Shown here: piece by piece, positions 1 to 6,797 of the stretch | Layout of the letters: each line of letters opens with the position of its first letter | Numbering within the stretch: position 1 is the first letter of the stretch | Assembly (NCBI GenBank): GCA_020048255.1 | Contig: JAIFMR010000007.1 | Location: 1 to 15,745, forward strand | Direction of reading: 5' to 3' | DNA length: 15,745 nt | Origin: Rhodoferax sp. | Lineage (GTDB): Bacteria > Pseudomonadota > Gammaproteobacteria > Burkholderiales > Burkholderiaceae_C | Notes under the pieces: generated by a model | Told to the model about the DNA's origin: nothing | Seen by the model: the letters and a program-made list of their open reading frames with translations, nothing else | Database searches by the model: none | Program-made: the position numbers and the translations under genes

Positions 1-1010
1 CAAGAATTGCGTTTCAGAATCGAGGTGATTTCCACCGCTGCCGTGCCTTCGTCCTTCATGCGGCCCAGGCGCAGGCAACCTTGCAGGCCCAACGCGATTT
101 CGGTTTGCATGTCGGCCAGCTTCTTTTGAATCAACTGGTTGGCGGCCAGCGGACGACCAAACTGGATGCGGTCCAACACGTATTGACGTGAACGGAACCA
201 GCAGTCTTCAGCCGCGCCCAAGGCACCCCAGGCAATGCCGTAACGCGCGCTGTTCAGGCAAGTAAACGGGCCTTTGAGGCCTTGCACTTCGGGGAAGGCG
301 TTTTCTTCCGGGCAAAACACGCCGTCCATGACGATCTCACCGGTGATGCTGGCACGCAGGCCGACCTTGCCGTGAATCGCCGGCGCGCTCAAACCTGCCG
401 CGCCTTTTTCCAGTACAAAGCCGCGAATCGGACCAACCGTACCGGTCTCAGACACCTCTTTGGCCCAGACGACAAACACATCGGCAATCGGGCTGTTGGA
501 AATCCACATCTTGTTGCCGCTGAGCTTGTAGCCGCCAGGAACTTTCACGGCACGGCTCAGCATGCTGGCCGGGTCGGAGCCGTGGTTGGGCTCGGTCAGG
601 CCAAAACAGCCAATCCATTCACCGGTGGCCAACTTGGGCAGGTACCTTTGCTTGGTGGCCTCGTTGCTAAATTCAAAAATCGGCACCATCACCAAGGACG
701 ATTGCACACTCATCATGCTGCGGTAACCGCTGTCCACCCGCTCCACCTCGCGCGCAATCAGGCCGTAGGCCACATAGTTCAGGCCGGGGCCACCGTAGGT
801 TTCAGGCACCGTCGGGCCGAGCAGGCCGAGTTCACCCATCTCACGGAAGATGGCCACATCGGTTTGCTCCTTGCGAAAGGCCTCGACCACACGCGGCTGC
901 AACTTGTCCTGGCAATAGGCGGCGGCGGCCTCCTTTATCATGCGTTCGTCATCGGTGAGCTGCTGCTCGAGCAGAAACGGGTCTTGCCAGTTGAAGGATG
1001 CGTGGGTCAC
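1..1010 (-). CDS. gcdH: Glutaryl-CoA dehydrogenase, 3' end cut by window edge
   Basis: This flavoprotein oxidatively decarboxylates glutaryl-CoA to crotonyl-CoA in lysine, tryptophan and glutarate degradation and passes electrons to ETF in the cytoplasm. The translated minus strand gives 336 residues of an acyl-CoA dehydrogenase fold. GYRSMMSVQSSLVM (95-108) matches the substrate-carboxylate-binding segment typical of glutaryl-CoA dehydrogenases, and CFGLTEPNHGSDP (135-147) is the flavin-binding signature. LGRMKDEGTAAVEITSILKRNS-type sequence closes the visible part. About 55-60 C-terminal residues, including the region that should carry the catalytic Glu, lie outside the window. I chose the GTG at 1010 because GGAG stands 7 bases before it and the protein then begins at the usual family N-terminus. 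It is divergent from the binding-protein operon. Recognition is strong; the specific substrate is inferred from the family motif. Confidence 0.93.
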   Translation of the reverse strand, partial: MTHASFNWQDPFLLEQQLTDDERMIKEAAAAYCQDKLQPRVVEAFRKEQTDVAIFREMGELGLLGPTVPETYGGPGLNYVAYGLIAREVERVDSGYRSMMSVQSSLVMVPIFEFSNEATKQRYLPKLATGEWIGCFGLTEPNHGSDPASMLSRAVKVPGGYKLSGNKMWISNSPIADVFVVWAKEVSETGTVGPIRGFVLEKGAAGLSAPAIHGKVGLRASITGEIVMDGVFCPEENAFPEVQGLKGPFTCLNSARYGIAWGALGAAEDCWFRSRQYVLDRIQFGRPLAANQLIQKKLADMQTEIALGLQGCLRLGRMKDEGTAAVEITSILKRNS

Positions 1011-1070
1011 GGGTGTACTCCGGTAGGTGAAGATGAAGGTAAGGCCTAAGTAACGTACATGTTAGCTTTG

Positions 1071-1085
1071 GCAGGTACTACCTGC
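1071..1085. promoter_or_regulatory. Palindrome GCAGGTA-C-TACCTGC, possible operator
   Basis: Perfect 7-base arms flank a single central C. The element lies about 60 bases upstream of the gcdH GTG, where an operator would be expected. No T-run follows it on either strand, so it is not a terminator. Which regulator binds is unknown; the LysR protein at 4059-4964 is one candidate by proximity only. Confidence 0.45.
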
Positions 1086-1219
1086 AAACGAGTTGTTTTC
1101 ACATAGTTATGAGTTTTTATCACTTGCTGAGTTTTTCTAAGATACCCGGTTTCAAAAAAAACAGTCTGTAGTAACTTTTATATTTGGATCAATAGCGATT
1201 AAAAAGTGAGTTATTTGAT

Positions 1220-1235
1220 TAGGCTTGTGAGCCTA
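1220..1235. repeat. Inverted repeat TAGGCT-TGTG-AGCCTA
   Basis: Perfect 6-base arms surround a 4-base loop, 124 bases upstream of the binding-protein start. It could be a protein-binding site or a small hairpin. No T-tract follows, so a terminator is unlikely. Confidence 0.35.
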
Positions 1236-1347
1236 TGCTGGCGTTGATATGTGCATATTGCATAACCAACACATCTTCTCAACCACTTCAGCGGACCCGG
1301 GCATGGGCATGAAATTGGCTGTACTCTACGGTTATTCCTTTGGCAAA

Positions 1348-1360
1348 ATGGGTTTCCCAT
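1348..1360 (+). promoter_or_regulatory. Inverted repeat overlapping the start codon of the binding-protein gene
   Basis: ATGGG-TTT-CCCAT is a perfect 5-base-arm inverted repeat whose right arm contains the first two bases of the ATG at 1359. No clear Shine-Dalgarno sequence precedes that ATG; the nearest purine run is the GGG of the left arm. If the RNA folds here, the hairpin would hide the start codon. This is a structural observation only, and the stem is short. Confidence 0.3.
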
Positions 1361-2159
1361 GTCTCAGATTTACAAGCTACTTTGCGCTGCAGCCTTGGCC
1401 TCACCGATGGTTTGCCCTGCGCAGCCACCGGCTAAAGCATCCCATTTGGAGCGTATTCAGGCAACCCGGCAGCTGCGGGTCTGCATCTGGCCAGACTACT
1501 ACAGCATCACCTACCGCAACCCCAAAACCAACCAACTCAGCGGCGTGGACATTGACATGGCCCACGCGCTGGGCAAAGACCTGGACGCTGCGGTGGTGTT
1601 TGTCGACAGCTCATTTGCCAAGCTGGCAGACGATGTCGCGCAAAACCACTGCGATGTGGCCATGTTCGCCATCGGGATTACCCCCGCACGCCAGGAGAAA
1701 CTGCGCTTTACCCCGCCCCACCTGGTAAGCGACATTTACGCCGTGGTCAGCCAGGCCAACCGCCGCATCCAGCAGTGGGACGACATTGATCAGCCTGGCG
1801 TGGTCGTGGCGGTGGCCAGAGGCACTCTGCATGAACCTGTCATGCGCGTCAAACTACAAGCCGCGCAGCTGCTGGTGCTGGACACCCCATTTGCCCGCGA
1901 ACAAGAGGTTCAGTCTGGCCGCGCCGACGTGTTCATGACCGACTTTCCGTATAGCCAGCGTTTCCTGGCCAAGGCCGACTGGGCACGCCTGCTGGCACCA
2001 CCCGGGCGCTACCACATCACGCCCTATGCCTACGCCGTTGCACCGGGCGACGAACCCTGGCTGGCGCGCTTGACTACTTTTGTTGCCGACATCAAGCGCG
2101 ACGGGCGGTTGTTGGCATCGGCCCGGGCGCACCACCTCGACCCCATTGTTGCGCCGTGA
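1359..2159 (+). CDS. Family 3 periplasmic solute-binding protein (amino-acid-type), probable sensory subunit
   Basis: The 266-residue product resembles the family 3 extracellular solute-binding proteins of polar amino acid transporters. A signal peptide is visible (hydrophobic LLCAAALASPMV, probable cleavage near CPA/QPP, residues 19-23). The mature part starts with the typical LERIQATRQLRVCIWPDYY entry strand, followed by SGVDIDMAHALGKDL and DVAMFAIGITPARQEKLRFT, hallmarks of the two-lobed fold. Its length is normal for the family. No permease or ATPase gene is nearby; its stop overlaps the GTG of the next gene, a membrane diguanylate cyclase, by 4 bases (GTGA). I infer that it binds a small ligand in the periplasm and reports it to that sensor. 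The ligand cannot be read from the sequence. The ATG at 1359 gives the signal peptide; a longer in-frame start is not available. Confidence 0.85.
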   Translation: MSQIYKLLCAAALASPMVCPAQPPAKASHLERIQATRQLRVCIWPDYYSITYRNPKTNQLSGVDIDMAHALGKDLDAAVVFVDSSFAKLADDVAQNHCDVAMFAIGITPARQEKLRFTPPHLVSDIYAVVSQANRRIQQWDDIDQPGVVVAVARGTLHEPVMRVKLQAAQLLVLDTPFAREQEVQSGRADVFMTDFPYSQRFLAKADWARLLAPPGRYHITPYAYAVAPGDEPWLARLTTFVADIKRDGRLLASARAHHLDPIVAP

Positions 2160-4051
2160 CAGACTCTGCGCGATACCTGCGGGCGATGGTGTTTGGCACC
2201 TTGGCGCTGGTGCTTGTCGGCGCAGTGGGTCTGACCGGTTACGTGTTGTGGCTGTTGCGTGCGGACACTCTGAGCAATGGGCTCGACACCGCCGCCTTAC
2301 TGACCCGTAGCATCGAGGACTATCTGACCCGCAGCCTGCAAGTGACCGAGTTGGCTGCTGCCAACGCTCTGCCAGTCGGCCAGTTGCCAGGTCAGCGCGC
2401 GCACATTGGACAGGCTTTAAGCCAAATCCTGCGTCAGGCTCCGCACCTGCGGTCGATCTCATTACAAGACGAAAACGGCACCATCCTGGCCAGTTCCAAC
2501 CCGGCCAATGTCAACCGCAATGTGGCGACTGACAGCTTTTTGCCGGTGGTACTGGGTGTGGCCTATGGTTTGCGCATCGGGCCATTGTGGTCGGGGCGCG
2601 ATTTTGACCAGGGCCAGCCCGCCTTGAGCAACTCGGCCCAGAACCTGCCGAGTTTTATTCCGGTCATCAGCAGCGTGGTTCTGGGCGAGCGCTCGTTGAC
2701 GCTGCTGTTTGCGCTGAATCCGGACTATTTTCAGCACTACATGACACAACAGCTGGACCCCGCGGCCGGCACTGTCACGCTGGCGCGGCTGGATGGAAGT
2801 TTGCTCATCACCACGGCGCAGCACATCAGCGCTACTGACGACGAGTGGCAAAGCCCCGCCGAGCGTACCTTGCGGTTTAACGAACAGGAGTTTGGGCAGT
2901 TTCAGCAGTTCAAAACCGACCCAGGCGGAGGGTGGCACGCCTTGACGGCGTATAGGGTGTCGTCGGTGTACCCGTTTGTGGTGATGACGCACCTGAACAG
3001 GGACCAAGTGTTGAACCGTTTTCGCACCGAAGCCGTCACCATATCGGGCGTGGTCGCGCCCAGCCTGCTGGTCATCACGTGGCTGGTCTTTGCCTTTTAT
3101 CGCCGCCAGCGACTGCTTGAAGAACAACGTGCCGAGGGCGAACGTCTGCAGCGCATCAACGCCGCCAAGGTTTTTTCCCACACGCGGGAAGGCATTTTGA
3201 TCACCGATGCGCAGGGCTCCATTCTTGATGTCAACGATGCATTTACCCAGATCACTGGATACCGCCGTGACGAGGTACTGGGAAAGAATCCGCGTTTTCT
3301 GAGCTCCGGGCGGCAAAACGCCGCGTATTTCGCCAGCATGTGGCAAGACTTGCGCCTGCATGGCCACTGGCGCGGTGAAATCTGGAACCGCAGCAAAGAC
3401 GGCGGGGTATTTGCCGAGCTGCTGACGATCAGTGCGGTAGCCGACTCGCAAGGCCAAGTGCAGCAGTATGTTGGACTGTTTTCCAACATCACCAGCACTA
3501 AGCAGCTGCAAGACCGGCTGGAAACCTTGGCTCACTTTGACGCGCTGACGCAGTTGCCTAACCGCGTGTTGCTGGCAGACCGCCTTGAGCAAGCCGTGAG
3601 CCAGGCGTTGCGCCGTCAGTTGCAGCTGGCGGTGGTGTTCATCGACCTCGATGGCTTCAAGGCTATCAACGACAACTACGGCCATGATGCCGGCGACCAG
3701 CTACTGATCACCGTGGCGCAGCGCATGCGCCAGGTGCTGCGCGATGGCGACACCTTGTCACGCCAGGGTGGCGACGAATTTGTTGCGGTACTGGTTGACC
3801 TCCCGGAACCCGCAGCGTGTACACCGCTTTTGCAGCGCCTGCTGCAGGCTGTGTCCACCCCGGTGCCAATGAATACGATGCAGCTTGCGGTGTCAGCCAG
3901 CATCGGTGTTACGTTTTTTCCGCAGCTGCAAGACCTTGATGGCGACCAGTTGATGCGGCAGGCCGACCAGGCCATGTACCAGGCCAAGCTGGCCGGAAAA
4001 AACCGCTGGTTCGTATTCCAGCCTCAGCAGCCAAACGGCGCCGCGCCATAA
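2156..4051 (+). CDS. Membrane diguanylate cyclase: dCACHE-like sensor, PAS, GGDEF
   Basis: The 631-residue inner-membrane protein should make c-di-GMP from two GTP. Membrane segments lie near 12-34 and 296-318 and enclose a periplasmic region of about 260 residues that looks like a double-CACHE sensor. A PAS domain follows (about 335-450; HTREGILITD, ITGYRRDEVLGKNPRFL, HWRGEIWNR). The GGDEF domain has its active-site motif GGDEF at 538-542 and RDGD at 529-532, exactly five residues earlier, the RxxD inhibitory site. Both sites are intact, so an active, product-inhibited cyclase is expected; no EAL domain is present. The GTG start overlaps the binding-protein stop, implying translational coupling. 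The PAS-GGDEF half closely resembles that of the protein at 13582-14928. Domain calls for PAS and GGDEF are firm; the CACHE call is by architecture. Confidence 0.9.
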   Translation: MTDSARYLRAMVFGTLALVLVGAVGLTGYVLWLLRADTLSNGLDTAALLTRSIEDYLTRSLQVTELAAANALPVGQLPGQRAHIGQALSQILRQAPHLRSISLQDENGTILASSNPANVNRNVATDSFLPVVLGVAYGLRIGPLWSGRDFDQGQPALSNSAQNLPSFIPVISSVVLGERSLTLLFALNPDYFQHYMTQQLDPAAGTVTLARLDGSLLITTAQHISATDDEWQSPAERTLRFNEQEFGQFQQFKTDPGGGWHALTAYRVSSVYPFVVMTHLNRDQVLNRFRTEAVTISGVVAPSLLVITWLVFAFYRRQRLLEEQRAEGERLQRINAAKVFSHTREGILITDAQGSILDVNDAFTQITGYRRDEVLGKNPRFLSSGRQNAAYFASMWQDLRLHGHWRGEIWNRSKDGGVFAELLTISAVADSQGQVQQYVGLFSNITSTKQLQDRLETLAHFDALTQLPNRVLLADRLEQAVSQALRRQLQLAVVFIDLDGFKAINDNYGHDAGDQLLITVAQRMRQVLRDGDTLSRQGGDEFVAVLVDLPEPAACTPLLQRLLQAVSTPVPMNTMQLAVSASIGVTFFPQLQDLDGDQLMRQADQAMYQAKLAGKNRWFVFQPQQPNGAAP

Positions 4052-4058
4052 CCCCGCC

Positions 4059-4964
4059 ATGCGCCGAAAACTCCCATCACTCCAGGCGCTGGCCTGCTTT
4101 GAGGCCGCCGCGCGCCACGAAAGCTACACCCGCGCCGCACAAGAGCTGGCGCTCACCCAGGGGGCGGTCTCTAGGCAGGTGGCTGCGCTGGAAGCGTTTG
4201 TTGGCCAGCCTCTGTTTCGCCGCACCCGCCATGGCGTGGCTTTGACCGAGCGTGGGCGCGACTACGCCACCCAAGTGGCACCCCGTTTGGCCGCGTTGGA
4301 GCAAGACACGCTCGATGTGATGAGCAGTCAGAGCGGTGCTTTGCGCCTGCGATTGGCCGCCGTGCCAACCTTTGCCACGCGCTGGCTGATTCCGCGCCTG
4401 CCCGACCTGAAACGACAGCATCCCGACTTGACCGTGCACATCGAAACCCGCACCCGCCCATTCATGTTTGCCGATACCGCGTTTGATGCGGCACTGTATG
4501 CCGGCACGCCCGATCAGGTGGCCAACTGGGCCGGCACCCAGGCTGTCAAATTGCTGGACGAAGCCGTGGTGCCAGTGTGCAGTCCGCATTGGCTTGGCGG
4601 TCAACCCCAACTCAGTCCCCAGGCCATTGCCAGCTTGCCGCTGCTGCAGCAAAGCACCCGGCCGTTGGCTTGGCGGCAGTGGTTTGAGGCTCAAGGGGTG
4701 GTGGCACCCCTGGCACTCATGGGCGCGCGGTTTGAGTTGTTTTCGATGACTGCAGCCGCCGCCGCTTGCGGCCTGGGGTTGGCGCTGGTGCCACGGCTGT
4801 TGATCGGTGACGAGCTCGCCCGGGGTGAATTGGTGGTGGCCTGTGACCAGGTTTTGGCCAGTGCCCGCGCCTACTACCTGGTGCGTCCAGAGGGCGACAG
4901 CCATCCGCCCGCTGTGCTGGCGTTTCAGGATTGGCTGATACAGGCGACGCAGTTCAAGACCTGA
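4059..4964 (+). CDS. LysR-family transcriptional regulator (GcvA-like)
   Basis: The 301-residue protein has an N-terminal winged helix-turn-helix (about 6-65; SYTRAAQELALTQGAVSRQVAALE and LFRRTRHGVALTERG) and a C-terminal effector domain (about 92-295) of the GcvA subgroup. Length is normal. It starts 7 bases after the diguanylate cyclase stop without a clear ribosome-binding site, so it is probably read from the same message. Its last 11 bases overlap the 3' end of the convergent deacetylase-like gene. Regulators of this subgroup often sit next to gcdH in related bacteria (from memory), and gcdH is the nearest catabolic gene here, divergent and about 3 kb away, so it may control glutaryl-CoA catabolism. 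That assignment is inference; the effector is unknown. Confidence 0.9.
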   Translation: MRRKLPSLQALACFEAAARHESYTRAAQELALTQGAVSRQVAALEAFVGQPLFRRTRHGVALTERGRDYATQVAPRLAALEQDTLDVMSSQSGALRLRLAAVPTFATRWLIPRLPDLKRQHPDLTVHIETRTRPFMFADTAFDAALYAGTPDQVANWAGTQAVKLLDEAVVPVCSPHWLGGQPQLSPQAIASLPLLQQSTRPLAWRQWFEAQGVVAPLALMGARFELFSMTAAAAACGLGLALVPRLLIGDELARGELVVACDQVLASARAYYLVRPEGDSHPPAVLAFQDWLIQATQFKT

Positions 4965-5892
4965 TGGCACGCCAGCGTTGCCAGTATTCCAGTGCGATGC
5001 GGTAAGTGTTGAGTTGCACCTGCACGGTGTCCTCAATGCGCACACCATAACCGCCGGCCATCACCAACACCAGTGGAATGCGCCGGCTAAAACACCAGTC
5101 CAACACGCGCCGGTCTCGGGTTTGCAGACCGTCAAAGCTCAATTTGAGGCGCCCGAGCCGGTCCCCTTCAAACGGGTCAGCACCGGCGAGGTAAATGACA
5201 AAACCGGTTTCGAACCTTTGCGCCAGTTGCTCCAGTGCGTCTTCCAATGCGGCGAGGTAATCGGTATCCCCACAGCCATCCGCCAAGGGGACATCCAGGT
5301 CACTGGATTCCTTGCGAAACGGGAAATTCTTGTCGCCATGCAATGACAGGGTGAAAACACTGTCGTCGTTTTTGAAGATGCTGGCGGTGCCGTTGCCCTG
5401 GTGCACATCCAGATCGATTACCGCTACTTGCAAAGGTGGGCGCGTGGCGCGGTAAGTGCGTGCCCACGTGCTTTGCAGCGCGCGCGCTGTCACCGCCACG
5501 TCGTTGAACACGCAAAACCCGCCACCCTTGTCAGCGTACGCGTGGTGTGTGCCGCCAGCCAGGTTGGCGGCCAGACCGTGCTCCAAGGCGCTCAGACCCG
5601 CAGCCACGGTGCCGCCCACCGAGCGCCGTGCCCGCTCGGCCATGGCCAGGCTCCAGGGAAAACCAATTTCGCGCACGGCAGCTGCTGTCATCGTGCCTTC
5701 GGCCACCGCTGCAATATAGGCAGGGGTGTGCGCCAGTGCCAGTTCGCCGTCACTGGCGCACGGCGCCTCTTGCAGACAGATATCTGGCAATTGCTTGGCC
5801 AAGGCGTCACGCAGCATGCGGTACTTGACCATAGGAAAGCGGTGCCCGGGCGGCAGCGGCAGCACAAATTGATCGGAGTAAAAGGCCTGCAT
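4954..5892 (-). CDS. Histone-deacetylase-family hydrolase (acetylpolyamine/acetoin-utilization type superfamily)
   Basis: The 312-residue protein belongs to the zinc-dependent arginase/deacetylase superfamily. The key residues are visible: the paired histidines H116-H117 in GGTHHA, zinc ligands D162 and H164 in IDLDVHQGNGT, the second zinc Asp D239 in AGADPFEGDRLG, and the catalytic Tyr region GGY (280-282). All the chemistry for hydrolysing an N-acetyl amide is therefore present. The true substrate (acetylpolyamine, acetyl-lysine or another amide) cannot be told. Its organisation resembles the short class IV-like bacterial members. The ATG at 5892 matches the family N-terminus (MQAFYSDQFVLPLPPGHRFPMVKY), although no ribosome-binding site is evident. 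It is convergent with, and overlaps by 11 bases, the LysR gene. Confidence 0.9.
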   Translation of the reverse strand: MQAFYSDQFVLPLPPGHRFPMVKYRMLRDALAKQLPDICLQEAPCASDGELALAHTPAYIAAVAEGTMTAAAVREIGFPWSLAMAERARRSVGGTVAAGLSALEHGLAANLAGGTHHAYADKGGGFCVFNDVAVTARALQSTWARTYRATRPPLQVAVIDLDVHQGNGTASIFKNDDSVFTLSLHGDKNFPFRKESSDLDVPLADGCGDTDYLAALEDALEQLAQRFETGFVIYLAGADPFEGDRLGRLKLSFDGLQTRDRRVLDWCFSRRIPLVLVMAGGYGVRIEDTVQVQLNTYRIALEYWQRWRAIRS

Positions 5893-6025
5893 GCTGGCAT
5901 GCTAACTGAGCAAACCGCTGTCATTGGGGGTGTGCCAACGAACAGATCAAACCGGGCGACGCGCCTATCGTCTGGTCAAGGCTCAAGTCAAGACGCTGTG
6001 GTCGCTTGTTTCCCCCAAAAAGTCC

Positions 6026-6040
6026 GCCGGAATTTCCGGC
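6026..6040. promoter_or_regulatory. Palindrome GCCGGAA-T-TTCCGGC in the leader of the outer-membrane gene
   Basis: Perfect 7-base arms with one central base end 29 bases before the ATG at 6070. It may be an operator or a small 5'-leader hairpin. Three TCAAG pentamers lie upstream at 5976-5980, 5983-5987 and 5988-5992. No regulator can be named. Confidence 0.4.
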
Positions 6041-6069
6041 ATGCCCATCTACTCACTGAAGGTTCCATC

Positions 6070-6675
6070 ATGAAAACATTTCACCGTACCGCTGCAAGCC
6101 TGATCGTGGCTGCCGCAACACTCACCCTCGCGGCAGGCGCGCAAGCACAGAACTATCCAGCTGGCAACAATGCCCCCATGTATGGTGCTGGTAGCAGCTA
6201 CATCGATCTGGGTGTGGGCCAGTCAGATTTCTCGCTGGACAACGGCATCGGCATTTTTGGCTCTGACCAAGGCGACACGTCTTATACCCTGCGCGCTGGA
6301 CGCTACTTTGGCCAGAACTGGGGCGTCGAGTTGGGCTACACCGACTTTGGTTCCGTCAGCCGTGCGGGGGGGAGCACCAAAGCCGACGGCATCAACATCA
6401 GTTTGATCGGGAAACTGCCGCTGAACCAAGCTTTCAGTTTGCTCGGGAAAATCGGTACCACCTACAGCCGCACCGAGGTGTCATCCAACCCGGCATCGGG
6501 CGTTGTGGCCGGGTCTGAAAGTGACTATGGACTCTCTTACGGTATCGGCGTGGCTTATGCTTTCACCCCAAAATGGTCCGCCACGCTGCAATATGAATCG
6601 CAGGACGTGAAGTTTGCTGGTAACCGAGATGAACGGGTGGGCAACACCACCCTGAGCGCAAGATACCAATTCTGA
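6070..6675 (+). CDS. Small outer-membrane beta-barrel protein (OmpW/opacity-protein type)
   Basis: The 201-residue product has a clear signal peptide (MKTFHRTAASLIVAAATLTLAAGAQA, cleavage after residue 26) and a mature part of alternating strands. The strands are SYIDLGVGQSDF, TSYTLRAGRYFGQNWGVELGYTDFG, GINISLIGKLPL, FSLLGKIGTTYSRTEV, SYGIGVAYAFTPKWSATLQYES and TTLSARYQF. The C-terminal aromatic F is the usual outer-membrane assembly signal. This suits an eight-stranded barrel of the OmpA-membrane/OmpW-like superfamily. The frame is open far upstream (to 5401), but that extension only mirrors the minus-strand deacetylase gene. The ATG at 6070 gives the signal peptide and is therefore chosen. 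It is monocistronic, closed by the terminator at 6682. Specific function is unknown. Confidence 0.88.
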   Translation: MKTFHRTAASLIVAAATLTLAAGAQAQNYPAGNNAPMYGAGSSYIDLGVGQSDFSLDNGIGIFGSDQGDTSYTLRAGRYFGQNWGVELGYTDFGSVSRAGGSTKADGINISLIGKLPLNQAFSLLGKIGTTYSRTEVSSNPASGVVAGSESDYGLSYGIGVAYAFTPKWSATLQYESQDVKFAGNRDERVGNTTLSARYQF

Positions 6676-6681
6676 TCGGCC

Positions 6682-6719
6682 AACACCCACGCCATGGGCT
6701 GCGGTGCGTGGGCGTTTTT
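6682..6719 (+). terminator. Rho-independent terminator of the beta-barrel gene
   Basis: AACACCCACGC (6682-6692) pairs with GCGTGGGCGTT (6706-6716) with one mismatch over 11 positions and a 13-base loop, and the right arm runs into TTTTT (6715-6719). It begins 6 bases after the stop codon at 6675. Confidence 0.8.
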
Positions 6720-6797
6720 GCGATTCTTGGGCGCGGTAAGCGTTTGCGCTGAATAAAAAGGGGTACGCTTGGGGGCATTCAACCAGGGAAAGCTCCG

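Larger units (their letters stand above)
1011..1358. promoter_or_regulatory. AT-rich divergent intergenic region
   Basis: This 348-base spacer separates gcdH from the divergent binding-protein gene and must hold both promoters. It is visibly richer in A and T than the flanking genes, with an A-tract near 1155-1162. It contains a perfect hyphenated palindrome (1071-1085), a second inverted repeat (1220-1235), a direct repeat TGAGTTTTT at 1110-1118 and 1128-1136 (18-base period), and TAAC-N6-GTTA at 1051-1064. No sigma-70 promoter stands out on either strand. The open frame from 1249 through this region has no family resemblance and no ribosome-binding site, so I do not call it a gene. Confidence 0.6.

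Noticed and set aside
282..1049. A 255-codon open frame on the plus strand
   Set aside because: It is antisense to gcdH, which is clearly conserved on the minus strand.
1249..1728. A 159-codon open frame starting in the divergent spacer
   Set aside because: It has no ribosome-binding site, runs out of frame through the binding-protein gene and shows no recognisable domain.
2462..3685. A 407-codon open frame on the minus strand
   Set aside because: It is antisense to the PAS-GGDEF cyclase, whose motifs are unmistakable; the translation is rich in His, Gln and Arg and resembles no family.
4077..5048. A 323-codon open frame on the minus strand
   Set aside because: It is antisense to the LysR gene and overlaps the deacetylase gene; its composition is typical of a shadow frame in GC-rich DNA.
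5401..6069. A 223-residue N-terminal extension of the beta-barrel protein
   Set aside because: It mirrors the deacetylase gene on the other strand, has no family resemblance, and would bury the clear signal peptide that begins at 6070.
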